From contig RXJK01000090.1 of the NCBI GenBank assembly GCA_003963125.1, positions 20,007 to 69,488 on the forward strand: a stretch of 49,482 nucleotides of DNA, in the 5' to 3' direction. The stretch's first letter is position 1. Each line of letters opens with the position of its first letter. The DNA comes from Hyphomicrobiales bacterium (GTDB lineage: Bacteria; Pseudomonadota; Alphaproteobacteria; Rhizobiales; Hyphomicrobiaceae). The notes below the pieces were generated by a model. That model did no database searches. It worked only from the letters and a program-made list of their open reading frames with translations, and had not been told where the DNA came from. A program made the position numbers and the translations under genes. Shown here piece by piece: positions 1 to 8,384 of this stretch.

Positions 1-686
1 TCCGCCAGCACCTCGCCGCGGGCGAGCACCGTGATCCGGTCCGACAGCGTCGCCACCACCGAGAGATTGTGCTCGACCATCAGCACCGTGCGATCCTTGG
101 CGACGCGCTTGATCAGCGCGCTCGTGCGGGCGATGTCTTCCGCGCCCATGCCGGCCATGGGCTCGTCCAGCAGCAGCATGGCGGGGTCGAGCGCGAGCGT
201 CGTCGCGATCTCCAGCGCCCGCTTGCGGCCATAGGGCAGTTCGACCGCCGGAATTCCAGCATAGGCCTGTACGCCGACGTCCGCGAGGAGCTGCATGGCG
301 CGTTCGTTGAGGACTTCGACGGACCGTTCGGCCCGCCAGAAATGGTACGACGTTCCAAGCGCCCGCTGCAGGGCGACACGGACATTCTCCAGAACCGTGA
401 GGTGCGGGAACACCGCCGAGATCTGGAACGAGCGCACCAGCCCGAGGCGCGCCACCTTGTGCGGCTTGTCGCGCGTGATGTCGCGGCCGTTGTACTGGAT
501 GTGGCCGGAGGTTGGCTGCAGGAACTTCGTGATCAGGTTGAAGCAGGTCGTCTTGCCCGCGCCGTTGGGGCCGATCAGCGCGTGAATGGTACCGCGCTTC
601 ACCCTCAGATTGACGTTTCTGACGGCTGTGAAACCGCGGAACTCCTTCGTCAGCCCCGTGGTCTCGAGTACGTAGTCCACCGACAT
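1..686 (-). CDS. livG: LivG-type branched-chain amino acid ABC transporter ATP-binding protein (3' end cut by window)
   Basis: Cytoplasmic ATPase of a branched-chain amino acid type (HAAT) ABC importer; it would energise a LivH/LivM permease pair fed by a periplasmic binding protein. The 228 visible residues hold Walker A GPNGAGKT (39-46), a LivG-like signature region LPYGRKR (150-156), Walker B LLLDEP (171-176) and the H-loop histidine in VEHN (about 206). The start is ATG at 686 (MSVDYVLE). The family is usually about 250 residues, so only about 20 C-terminal residues are missing beyond base 1. The partner genes presumably lie to the left of the window. The substrate cannot be read from the ATPase; many HAAT systems carry urea, amides or aromatic acids. 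Confidence 0.9.
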   Translation of the reverse strand, partial: MSVDYVLETTGLTKEFRGFTAVRNVNLRVKRGTIHALIGPNGAGKTTCFNLITKFLQPTSGHIQYNGRDITRDKPHKVARLGLVRSFQISAVFPHLTVLENVRVALQRALGTSYHFWRAERSVEVLNERAMQLLADVGVQAYAGIPAVELPYGRKRALEIATTLALDPAMLLLDEPMAGMGAEDIARTSALIKRVAKDRTVLMVEHNLSVVATLSDRITVLARGEVLA

Positions 687-846
687 ATGATGCCCGGCCC
701 TCGCGCTCCCGATGGGAACGTTGCTTCCTCGTGCGGAGGCATGTTCTGCGTTCCGCGTTTCCTGCCCTTGTCGCTCGTTGCCACGTCCCCGGAGGAGGGA
801 TCAAGCGACTTCTTTTTGTTCTTGATTACCAGCATCCATAGCCGAG

Positions 847-873
847 AAAAATGTTACCCGACAGGGGTAACAT
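847..873 (-). terminator. Intrinsic terminator after the transglutaminase operon
   Basis: Perfect 9-bp arms (ATGTTACCC at 851-859 and GGGTAACAT at 865-873) flank a 5-base loop. On the minus strand the stem is followed directly by a run of T (847-850 plus the stem-end T). The transglutaminase stop codon lies inside the right arm. This fits a rho-independent terminator that separates that operon from the livG-like gene downstream on the same strand. Confidence 0.75.
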
Positions 874-1729
874 CGACCGCCACGGACATTCTTTGGTCCA
901 TGCCTCCGAAAAGCACCCCGCTCACCGGACTGACGTCGTCATAGTCCCGGCCGTAGGCCACCGTGATGTGCTCGTTCGAAGGTATGAGACCGTTGGTCGG
1001 GTCGAAGTCCACCCACCCCACTTCGGGCGTCCAGACGGAGATCCAGGCGTGCGAGGCGTCCGCCCCCTGCAGCTTGGGTTGCCCCTCGGGGGGATGGGTT
1101 AACAGGTAGCCGCTGACGTAGCGCACCGGCAGCTTCAGGACGCGCAGGCACGTCAGCGCAACATGCGCGAAATCCTGACATACGCCGCGGCGATGCTTAA
1201 GCACGTGCGCCACAGGGGTGGAAACGTCCGTTGCCGACGGATCGAACGCGAAGTCGCGGAACATGCGCTGCGTCAGATCGTAGGCCGCCTCCAGGATCGG
1301 CCGCCCGGCCGGAAACGACGGCAAGACGTAGTCGAGCGCGTCCTTGTTGGGCCGCGTATGCCGCGACACGCTGACGAACTCGAGCACGGACAAGTCGAGC
1401 GCGTCGTCCCCGGTGACGGCCCGCGCGCCGACCTGCTCCCAGGGCGTCGACAGGCCCAGCATCGGCAATTCCGGCGGCCTGACGTCGACGGTGCTGCGCG
1501 AATGCACGATGAGTTCGGAGTGCGCATCGGCAACCGTCAGAATGCCGACGGCGTTGCCATAACGGTCGCGGATCTCGCTCTGCGACGACGGAGCCGGCTC
1601 GATCAGCAGGCTGTGCCGGAGCACGGTCTGCCGCTGGCTGTCGCGCGGCGTGAGATGCAGGAGGTGCTGGGACTGCAGCACCGGATAGCGATAGCTGTAG
1701 GTCGTGCGGTGGCTGACCTCGAAGATCAT
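854..1729 (-). CDS. Transglutaminase-like cysteine protease family protein
   Basis: A 291-residue protein of the bacterial transglutaminase-like superfamily. The N-terminal part (about 1-90) starts MIFEVSHRTTYSYRYPV, typical of the beta-rich N-terminal region of this subfamily. The catalytic triad is visible: Cys184 in RRGVCQDFAH, His227 in SHAWISVW and Asp243 in VDFDPTNG. No signal peptide is seen, so it is probably cytoplasmic. The ATG overlaps the TGA of the upstream ATP-grasp/alpha-E gene by four bases (ATGA), indicating translational coupling. Comparative genomics of this family (known) links it with ATP-grasp and alpha-E proteins in predicted peptide-modification systems. The substrate is unknown; hydrolysis or transfer of a peptide bond made by the upstream ligase is an inference. 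Confidence 0.88.
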   Translation of the reverse strand: MIFEVSHRTTYSYRYPVLQSQHLLHLTPRDSQRQTVLRHSLLIEPAPSSQSEIRDRYGNAVGILTVADAHSELIVHSRSTVDVRPPELPMLGLSTPWEQVGARAVTGDDALDLSVLEFVSVSRHTRPNKDALDYVLPSFPAGRPILEAAYDLTQRMFRDFAFDPSATDVSTPVAHVLKHRRGVCQDFAHVALTCLRVLKLPVRYVSGYLLTHPPEGQPKLQGADASHAWISVWTPEVGWVDFDPTNGLIPSNEHITVAYGRDYDDVSPVSGVLFGGMDQRMSVAVDVTPVG

Positions 1730-4302
1730 AGATCCGTCCTCGAGCGGGCTCGGACCCAACGCGCACCTTTCTCGACGAGGTTGAAATAGCGCCTGCCGAT
1801 GGCATCGGAAAGCTCGGGCAGGCTGTGCAATTGGTGCGCGAGCAGCGCCGTGAGCGCGCTGCGCCGACCATCCGGCCCGCACTGCGCCAGCTCGTTGACG
1901 TCGGCCACCTGCAACGCGCTCAGCAGCGACAGCGCCAGCCGCTGCTCGGCGATGCGTGCACGGCCCTCCTGCGATTGCGGCAGCGTCGCGATCTCGCGAT
2001 TGAGCGCGGCAAGTTGGTAAGCAACGCTGCGCGGGTTGCTCTCGTCGACCAGCAACAGATCGAGCACCAGCGACATCATCGGCGCGAGGCGATAGCGCGA
2101 CCGATACGTGATGAAGCTGTCGGCGAGATCGAGCACGAACAGCATGGCGCCCGTCTCGTCGTCCGGATCGGTCGCCCGCCCGAAGATGACGTCGAGGATT
2201 TCCGCGAGGTTTGCCGCCCGCTCGAGCCGCCGCCCCATGTCGAGGAACGACCAGCCGAAGTTGCGCGTCATGTTCTCGTGCGTGAGGCCGTGGAAAGCGG
2301 AGAGAACCCGCAGGCCGTCCTCGAGCAGTTGCACCTTCTCGCCCATCAGCACGGGCATCGCGTCCGCGTGCCAGCGCCGGCCCGCGAAGAAGTCGTTGAG
2401 CGTGCGCCAGGCCTCGACGGACAGCCGGTCGCGCGTCAGGCTCGCGATGCGGTGGATAGCGTCGAGCGTCTGCGGCAGCGCGTAGGAAATGCGCTGCGAC
2501 GACATCAGGCTGCCGGCGAGTTGCTCGATCAGCTGCGCGTCGGTGGCAGCGCGCGCCGCCGGAAGTCCGTTCTCGTCCTTTGCCAGCAGCGTCTCGAGCG
2601 CGATGCGGCTGGCACCGAGATCCTGGCGCAGCCCCGTGTCCTCCTGCAGGCGCGTGAGCGACGTGCGCAACACGCGCATGGTCCAGTCCGCGCGCTCGGT
2701 GTAGCGGCCGAGCCAGAACAGGTTGTCCGCGGCGCGGCTCGGCAGGTCCTGCGCGCCATGGCTCACGCGGCCGGCGGATTCGATCGTCGGCCGCCACAGG
2801 CTCGCATGCGGCTTCGGCACGACCGCGTCCGACACGACCCATACGTCGCGCGTCTCGGCATCGGTCGCGCTAAGCGCCACCGTGGCGTCGGGATCGACCG
2901 TCATGGCGAGCCCGCCCGGCATGACGGTGAAGCCCGCAGCCGTCGAGGCCACGAAGAAGCGCACCGCGTAGGGCTTCGCCGCGATCCCGTCCGCCGTCAG
3001 CGACGGCGTGGTGCCGAAGCCGATCTTTTCCTCGGCCACGAACCCGGGTCCTCCGAGTTCGATGCGCTCGATCAGGAGGGCGCGGTCCTTGGCCGACAGC
3101 CGCTGCGGCTCCACACCGGGAATGGCGCGGCCGGGCCGGGCCGTGTTCTCGTGTGCCGGCCGGATCACCATGTGGTCGAGATTGGCCAGGACGTGTGCCT
3201 TGGACTTCGGGTCGCCGAGCCACCAGCGGCGACCGTCGGGGATCAGGAGCTCCTCGCCGAGGAGCCGCCGCGACAGGTCGGGCAGGTAGACGGAAAGGCC
3301 GCGGTTCTCGGCCAGCGCCGAGCCCAGCGCATTGGTCACGAGATCGGGGTTCTGGCGGACGGCCTGCAGCATGCCGACCGTGCCCGCGAAACTGGCGCTG
3401 TCGAGTTCGAGCGGATCGGCCTCGGCGCCCGAGATGCAGCGCACCACGAGGTCGACCGGCATCAGCCCGTCGAGCGTCTTGAGCGTCACGCGGTTGCCCG
3501 CGACGCGAAGATCCGCGCCCTCGACCAGGATCAGCCCCAGATAGCGCGACAAGTAGGCGTGGCTGAAGAAGTCGTTGTGATGCGGCCCGGGCGAAAGCAG
3601 CGCCACCACCGGATCGACGCGGTTGGCCCGCTGCGCCAGCGCCGTCTGCACCTGCTGGAAGTAGGGCGCCAGCCGCAGCGCCTTGCAGGCGGAGAACATG
3701 TCGCCCGCGACGTTCGTGTGCACCATCCGGTTGGCGATGGCATAGCCGATGCCGGCCGGCGTCTCCGTGTGCGTGTCGATGACGCGCCAGGAGCCGTCGG
3801 GCGCCCGCGCGCAGTCCATGGCGAAGAACTGGAGGAAGCCTTTCGACGGGATCTGGTTCTGGCAGGGGCGCAGGTAGGACGGATCGGTGAAGACGAGTTC
3901 GTGCGGGATCGACCCGTCGATCATCAGGCTCTGCGGCCCGTAGGCGTCCGCGAGGATGCGGTCGAACAGCTGCGCGCGCTGCAGCAGCGCCTGCTCCAGG
4001 AACCGCCATTCCTCTGGAGCAATGATGAGCGGTACGAAGTCGACCCGCCAGGGTTGCGCCGTGCTGGAGGGGTCGGCAAACAGGTCGTAGGCGATACCCG
4101 TCTCGCGCACCCGCGTATTGAGCCGCTCCATACGCGACCGGCGGGCCGAGGCGTCGAGCCCCGAGCACAGCTCGAAGAAGGTGCGCCAATGCGGCCGCAG
4201 GTCCCCCGAGGGGGACATCAGCTCGTCGAAGCCCGATAGGCCGGCGGCATAGCCGTCCAATAGCCCGCCGAGCCCCGACGCTTGTGCCTGCCTCCCCAGC
4301 AT
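1726..4302 (-). CDS. Fused circularly permuted ATP-grasp and alpha-E domain protein
   Basis: An 858-residue fusion. Roughly residues 30-500 are a circularly permuted type 2 ATP-grasp ligase (former DUF404/DUF407), with HTETPAGIGYAIANRMVHT and the segment SPGPHHNDFFSHAYLSRYLG. Residues about 520-850 are an alpha-E domain (former DUF403) opening with NLFWLGRYTERADW. In many bacteria the two are separate adjacent genes of about 470 and 315 residues; here they form one frame. ATP-grasp enzymes join a carboxylate to an amine or thiol using ATP, so an amidoligase acting on peptides is predicted for the family, but no substrate is proven. ATG at 4302 has only a weak ribosome-binding site. The gene heads an operon with the transglutaminase downstream. 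Confidence 0.88.
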   Translation of the reverse strand: MLGRQAQASGLGGLLDGYAAGLSGFDELMSPSGDLRPHWRTFFELCSGLDASARRSRMERLNTRVRETGIAYDLFADPSSTAQPWRVDFVPLIIAPEEWRFLEQALLQRAQLFDRILADAYGPQSLMIDGSIPHELVFTDPSYLRPCQNQIPSKGFLQFFAMDCARAPDGSWRVIDTHTETPAGIGYAIANRMVHTNVAGDMFSACKALRLAPYFQQVQTALAQRANRVDPVVALLSPGPHHNDFFSHAYLSRYLGLILVEGADLRVAGNRVTLKTLDGLMPVDLVVRCISGAEADPLELDSASFAGTVGMLQAVRQNPDLVTNALGSALAENRGLSVYLPDLSRRLLGEELLIPDGRRWWLGDPKSKAHVLANLDHMVIRPAHENTARPGRAIPGVEPQRLSAKDRALLIERIELGGPGFVAEEKIGFGTTPSLTADGIAAKPYAVRFFVASTAAGFTVMPGGLAMTVDPDATVALSATDAETRDVWVVSDAVVPKPHASLWRPTIESAGRVSHGAQDLPSRAADNLFWLGRYTERADWTMRVLRTSLTRLQEDTGLRQDLGASRIALETLLAKDENGLPAARAATDAQLIEQLAGSLMSSQRISYALPQTLDAIHRIASLTRDRLSVEAWRTLNDFFAGRRWHADAMPVLMGEKVQLLEDGLRVLSAFHGLTHENMTRNFGWSFLDMGRRLERAANLAEILDVIFGRATDPDDETGAMLFVLDLADSFITYRSRYRLAPMMSLVLDLLLVDESNPRSVAYQLAALNREIATLPQSQEGRARIAEQRLALSLLSALQVADVNELAQCGPDGRRSALTALLAHQLHSLPELSDAIGRRYFNLVEKGARWVRARSRTDL

Positions 4303-4575
4303 CTCGTTTGCGCTTCTCGTGTTTGGTCTCGGTGCCGGGCGGCAGCGGTCGCAAAATCGAACAATGGTGAGACGTTACCGGCTATGTTGCAGTTGCGCTA
4401 CCCCTGCCGGCGCGGCATCGCCGAGTTGCAGGGCGGCCTCCAGACCGGCTTCCGGCTGCCGGGGTAGGCGGGGACGCGAACTGCTGCCGCGTTGTCAAAG
4501 CCCCGCAGGCTCACGTAAGAAGGCCCGAGCGTCACGGCTGTCGGCCGAAGCCATCGAGATCGAGAGAGCGCCCGC

Positions 4576-4881
4576 ATGGTTGCCCGCATCTTCAAGCCCG
4601 CCAAGACGGCGATGCAGTCCGGGTCCGCCCGCACCAAGGATTGGGTGCTCGAGTTCGAGCCCGAGGTGCCGCGCGAAATCGACCCGCTGATGGGTTGGAC
4701 CAGCTCGCGCGACATGAAATCCCAGATCCGCCTGACCTTCGACACGAAGGAAGAGGCGATCGCCTACGCCCAGCGTAACGGCTTGGCCTACAAGGTTTCC
4801 GAGCCCCAGTCGCGGGCCGCCGTGCGCAAGTCCTACGCCGACAATTTCCGCTTCGGCCGCAAGGGCTCCTGGACGCACTGA
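4576..4881 (+). CDS. NADH:ubiquinone oxidoreductase accessory subunit, NDUFS4 family (ETC complex I subunit)
   Basis: A 101-residue homologue of the mitochondrial 18-kDa complex I subunit NDUFS4, which alphaproteobacteria keep away from the main nuo operon. Recognisable segments are MVARIFKPAKTAMQSG at the N-terminus, WVLEFEP (about 22-28), PLMGWTSSRDM (about 37-47) and the C-terminal end FRFGRKGSWTH. It is expected to bind the hydrophilic arm of complex I near the NADH-oxidising module and to aid assembly and stability. It is monocistronic: the divergent ATP-grasp gene lies 273 bases upstream and a tRNA gene follows. The start at 4576 fits family length and the conserved N-terminus. Confidence 0.9.
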   Translation: MVARIFKPAKTAMQSGSARTKDWVLEFEPEVPREIDPLMGWTSSRDMKSQIRLTFDTKEEAIAYAQRNGLAYKVSEPQSRAAVRKSYADNFRFGRKGSWTH

Positions 4882-4890
4882 GGCGGCGCT

Positions 4891-4913
4891 GGGAGCCGCG
4901 GCGACCGGCTCCC
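4891..4913 (+). terminator. GC-rich hairpin after the complex I subunit gene
   Basis: A perfect 8-bp stem (GGGAGCCG at 4891-4898, CGGCTCCC at 4906-4913) with a 7-base loop starts ten bases after the stop codon. There is no T tract, so it may act as a weak terminator or a 3'-end stabiliser; position is the main argument. Confidence 0.35.
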
Positions 4914-4956
4914 CCACATGCATCTGAACACCGTGGGCGCAACCGGTCTGCGAGCC

Positions 4957-4985
4957 TTGCCTTTCAGCTCCATGACAACTATAGG
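4957..4985 (+). promoter_or_regulatory. Sigma-70-type promoter of tRNA-Ser
   Basis: TTGCCT (4957-4962) and TATAGG (4980-4985) are separated by 17 bases. The predicted transcription start, about 4991-4993, lies a few bases before the mature 5' end of the tRNA at 4996, as expected for a short leader removed by RNase P. Confidence 0.6.
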
Positions 4986-4995
4986 CAGGGGCGCT

Positions 4996-5087
4996 GGAGA
5001 CGTGGCCGAGTGGCTGAAGGCGGCGGTTTGCTAAATCGTTGTACTCCGAAAGGGGTACCGGAGGTTCGAATCCTCTCGTCTCCGCCA
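4996..5087 (+). tRNA. tRNA-Ser (anticodon GCT)
   Basis: A 92-base class II tRNA. The acceptor arm GGAGACG (4996-5002) pairs with CGTCTCC (5077-5083), followed by discriminator G and an encoded CCA (5085-5087). The anticodon loop is TTGCTAA with anticodon GCT at 5030-5032, reading AGC and AGU serine codons. A long variable arm (GTACTCCGAAAGGGGTAC) and the T-loop sequence GGTTCGAATCC are present. All features agree with serine identity. Confidence 0.97.
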
Positions 5088-5283
5088 GTCTCCTTTGTTC
5101 AAAGACAGAACGTCGCCAATCGATCAGGGTCGAGAGCGAGAAGTTGCTGAACTTCGCTTGGAGCCTTCCCGACGGCGAGACCGACGTTTACCTCCAGGGC
5201 GCGCTACCACGACGCCGTGATCGCTGTTGAAGACACCCGGTTGACTGGGCTAGCCTTCCACTCGATCGGGCGGCATTGAGAGT

Positions 5284-6288
5284 GTGGAGTCTGGCGCCTT
5301 GAAACCCAACGTTGTTGTACTGACATGCGATGCTGGGTATCACCCGCCCGCCCTGTTCGTCATCAGCGAGCTATTGAGACAGAAGAATCGCGATTTCGAT
5401 ATCGTCTTAATTCGAACCGACTTGGATACGGTTCCGCCTGGACTTGGTCCGGACGGCGTCATGGTGATCGGCGTCAAGCAGCAACTCACGGCTCTGCTTT
5501 CCTGCCGGAATGATCTGCGCTCGCAGTCGGCTTTTGCGCGGCTTTTCATCGACAGATGGCTGCCCGCTCCGTACCGCCGCGTTCTCTACCTCGATTGTGA
5601 TATCTGGATCGAGACTGAGGACCTCAATGGTCTGTTCGCGATCGATATGCAGAACCAGGTGCTCGCCGCCGTGCGGGACAGCCGCCAGGTTTTCCACGGA
5701 GGCGAGCTGTCGTTCATTGCCCACAAAAGCCGGATCGGCATGCGGCCCAGCTCCGCGTATTTCAATTCCGGCGTGATGTTGATCGATCGCCAGCGTTGGG
5801 CTGCGGACGGCATCGGCGAGGCTGCCGTCGCGTATCTGGCGCGGGGCGGCGCGGTCGACTCGAACGATCAGACCGTCATCAATGCCGTCGTAGACGGTCG
5901 ATGGCTCGAATTGCCCCCGGAATGGAACTGGACCTATTACGCCAGTCGGCGGCTCAGCAAGGAGCTTCAGCCGCACATCATCCATTTCGTAGGGTCGAGC
6001 AAGCCTTGGAAGGACAAGCGCGCCCGCTACCCGGCCAAATTCGGCCACGCCATGCGGGACTTCTACGTAAGCGCTGGGTACCCGTCGTACTACCAGCCCT
6101 CTCCTCTGCTCATGCGCCTGCGGCGCAGCGCCTCGAGTGCCTTGCAGGGGCTTCGGGACCTCGTTCTGGATCGCAGGGGACGCGTACTCGAGCGTTACGT
6201 GCACGCTACGAGATTTGCGAAGCTTGCAGATCCGGTAGCGAGTGTCGGCACACAACATGCGCAGGGAGAGGCCGCGCGCGTCGCGTAG
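5284..6288 (+). CDS. Glycosyltransferase family 8 protein
   Basis: A 334-residue retaining glycosyltransferase of the GT8 (LgtC/glycogenin-like) fold. The metal and nucleotide-sugar binding motif is YLDCDIWI, with the DxD-type triad D104-C-D106. Further family motifs are YFNSGVMLI (159-167), NDQ (194-196) and HFVGSSKPW (234-242), which supplies the second metal ligand. No signal peptide or membrane segment is seen, so it should act at the cytoplasmic face on a sugar nucleotide donor. The start used is GTG at 5284; no earlier in-frame start fits better. It lies just upstream of, and convergent with, a polysaccharide gene group on the other strand, suggesting a role in lipopolysaccharide or capsule side chains. 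Confidence 0.87.
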   Translation: MESGALKPNVVVLTCDAGYHPPALFVISELLRQKNRDFDIVLIRTDLDTVPPGLGPDGVMVIGVKQQLTALLSCRNDLRSQSAFARLFIDRWLPAPYRRVLYLDCDIWIETEDLNGLFAIDMQNQVLAAVRDSRQVFHGGELSFIAHKSRIGMRPSSAYFNSGVMLIDRQRWAADGIGEAAVAYLARGGAVDSNDQTVINAVVDGRWLELPPEWNWTYYASRRLSKELQPHIIHFVGSSKPWKDKRARYPAKFGHAMRDFYVSAGYPSYYQPSPLLMRLRRSASSALQGLRDLVLDRRGRVLERYVHATRFAKLADPVASVGTQHAQGEAARVA

Positions 6289-6449
6289 TGCATGCGTTCG
6301 GTATGCTCACGCCGAGACGCACTGTGCATTGACCCTGAGGCGGGCAGGACCTCATCCCGTGAGACGGGAGGGCTCCTTCTGCTGGGCCGCGGCAATCTCG
6401 AAAAGCAGCGCCTTCACACGGCTTGCATCCGACTGGGCGATCGCCTTTT

Positions 6450-8273
6450 TCAACACTCCACGGCGGGCCACAGCTGCGCACTCGGTAGCGCCGGCTCGTC
6501 GATGCATTGGATGCGCGGATGCTGCGTCGTGCTCACGCGATCCGAAATATAGAGCTCCTCGGCGAGCTTCTCGCCCGGCCGCAGCCCCGTGAACCGGATC
6601 TCGATCTGCCCGTGCGGGTTCTTGGCGTCGCGCAGTTGCAGCCCGCTCAGCCGGATCATCATTTTCGCAAGATCTGAGATCCGGACGGGCTCGCCCATAT
6701 CCAGCGCGAACACCTCGCCGCCCGAGGCCATCGCGCCGGCCTGGATCACCAGTTCCGCGGCCTCCGGGATCGAGATGAAATAGCGCACCGCGTCCGGATG
6801 GGTCACGGTCAGGGGACCGCCGGCTTCGATCTGCTTGCGGAACAGGGGCACGACCGAGCCGGAGCTGTCGAGCACGTTGCCGAAGCGCACGATGGAAAAC
6901 GTCGTGCCCGTCCGCTCGGTGGCGAGCGCCTGCAGCATCAGCTCGGCGACGCGCTTGCTCGCGCCCATCACGCTCGATGGCCGCACCGCCTTGTCGGTCG
7001 AGATCAGCACGAAGGTCGGCACGCCGAGCGCCGCTGCCGCCCGCGCCGCAACCTCCGTGCCGACCACATTGTTGAGCGCCCCCACCACGATGTTGCGCTC
7101 GACGATCGGCAGGTGCTTGTAGGCCGCGGCGTGGAACACCGACTGCACCTCCCAGTCCGCCATCGTCTTGCGCATCAGCGGCTCGTCGAGCACCGAGCCG
7201 AGGACCGATACGATGTGCGGCACCCTCTGCCCCGACCGCTGGCGCAGCAGGTTCGCGACCTGGCTCTCGATCTCGTAGAGCGCGCTTTCGCTGGCATCGA
7301 GCAGCACGACACGCTCGGGGCTGTTCTTCAGGATCTGTCGCACGATCTCCGACCCGATCGAGCCGCCGGCCCCCGTGACCAGGATGTTCTTGCCCTCGAC
7401 CGTGCGCTGGATGAGCCGCGGGTCTGGCGGCACGGGCGCGCGGCCGAGGAGATCCGTCGCCTCGACACGCCGCAGCTCGTTGACCTGCACGCGCCCGGCA
7501 ATGACCTGATCCGTCTGCGGCACGACCCGGACGTCGACCGACAGGCCGTTGAGCAGGTTGAGGATCTCGAGACGCTCCTTGCGCGTCGTGTTCTGCGTGG
7601 CAAGCAGCACCCGGCTCACGTTGTCCTTGGCGATCACCTCTGCGAGCTTCGACGGCGGGTGCACCCGGATCCCCGAGATCAGCCGGCGCCACAGCGTCGG
7701 GTCCGGATCGACGATGCCCACGACTTCCATGTCGCGCGTGCGCCGAACGGCATTGATGAGCTGCACCGCGGATTGCCCGGCGCCATAGACGAGCACGTTG
7801 CGGATCTCGAGCGGCGAAGCGGGCGGCGGCAGGATGCCTCCGGCCCGCACGATCAGATGTCCGATCACCCGCCGGATCCCCGACACGAGCAGAAACCCGA
7901 TGATCGGAAACGTGAACAGCACCGTGCGCGGAATGCCGTCGGTGCCGAGCATGAACTGGCCGAGGCCGAGACACAGCGACGCCGCAAGGATGCATCCGGC
8001 GATGAGCTTGTCACCGGCAGTATTGAAGTGCCGCGTCACATGCCGATAGAGGCCGGCCCAGAAGAACAGCGCAGCGGCGATCAGGGGAACGGCGATCAAC
8101 AGCAGCGCCACGCGCCGGCTCGAAGCCACGTAGGGCTCGCCGAAGCGGATCGACATCGCCAGCCACAGCGAGAACGACAGGAGAAAAATGTCGCAAAGAA
8201 TCAGCAGGATCCGCTTCTGGTAGCGGCTCAGCCCCTTGGCCAAGGCATGGATGCTCGACTCGATGATCTTCAT
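6450..8273 (-). CDS. CapD/WbpM-like nucleoside-diphosphate sugar 4,6-dehydratase, C-terminus altered by apparent frameshift
   Basis: A 607-residue membrane-anchored sugar-nucleotide dehydratase. Hydrophobic segments occupy about 20-135, a first Rossmann-like domain has VLVYGAGQSA (160-169), and the catalytic SDR domain has VTGAGGSIGSE (299-309) and STDKAVRPSSVMGASKR (425-441), with the Met/Lys form of the catalytic motif. Family members convert UDP-GlcNAc or a related donor to a 4-keto-6-deoxy intermediate for O-antigen or capsule. The frame stops at 6450 right after LWPAVE, but the -1 frame continues for 35 residues (GVLKKAIAQSDASRV...) to 6352 and resembles the helical tail normal for the family. 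Corrected length would be about 640. The catalytic domain is intact, so activity may survive. Confidence 0.85.
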   Translation of the reverse strand: MKIIESSIHALAKGLSRYQKRILLILCDIFLLSFSLWLAMSIRFGEPYVASSRRVALLLIAVPLIAAALFFWAGLYRHVTRHFNTAGDKLIAGCILAASLCLGLGQFMLGTDGIPRTVLFTFPIIGFLLVSGIRRVIGHLIVRAGGILPPPASPLEIRNVLVYGAGQSAVQLINAVRRTRDMEVVGIVDPDPTLWRRLISGIRVHPPSKLAEVIAKDNVSRVLLATQNTTRKERLEILNLLNGLSVDVRVVPQTDQVIAGRVQVNELRRVEATDLLGRAPVPPDPRLIQRTVEGKNILVTGAGGSIGSEIVRQILKNSPERVVLLDASESALYEIESQVANLLRQRSGQRVPHIVSVLGSVLDEPLMRKTMADWEVQSVFHAAAYKHLPIVERNIVVGALNNVVGTEVAARAAAALGVPTFVLISTDKAVRPSSVMGASKRVAELMLQALATERTGTTFSIVRFGNVLDSSGSVVPLFRKQIEAGGPLTVTHPDAVRYFISIPEAAELVIQAGAMASGGEVFALDMGEPVRISDLAKMMIRLSGLQLRDAKNPHGQIEIRFTGLRPGEKLAEELYISDRVSTTQHPRIQCIDEPALPSAQLWPAVEC

Positions 8274-8384
8274 GTCAGCCTTGGAGAAACAAGGGCATGC
8301 GAACTCTAGGCGGCCCCGCGAGCGCGATCCACGTCTAGTCCAAAGTCTTGCACGGATATCGTACGCAGCCGAAAGCGGCTTCTA

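Noticed and set aside
1825..4239. An 804-codon open frame on the plus strand, antisense to the ATP-grasp/alpha-E gene
   Set aside because: Composition is Arg/His/Gln-rich without any domain, typical of the antisense frame of a GC-rich gene. The minus-strand protein has clear family motifs.
5039..5230. A 63-codon frame beginning inside the tRNA-Ser gene
   Set aside because: It overlaps the T-arm and 3' end of the tRNA and has no plausible start context.
6798..8309. A long plus-strand frame antisense to the CapD-like gene
   Set aside because: It is a shadow frame with no domain; the minus-strand gene explains the region.
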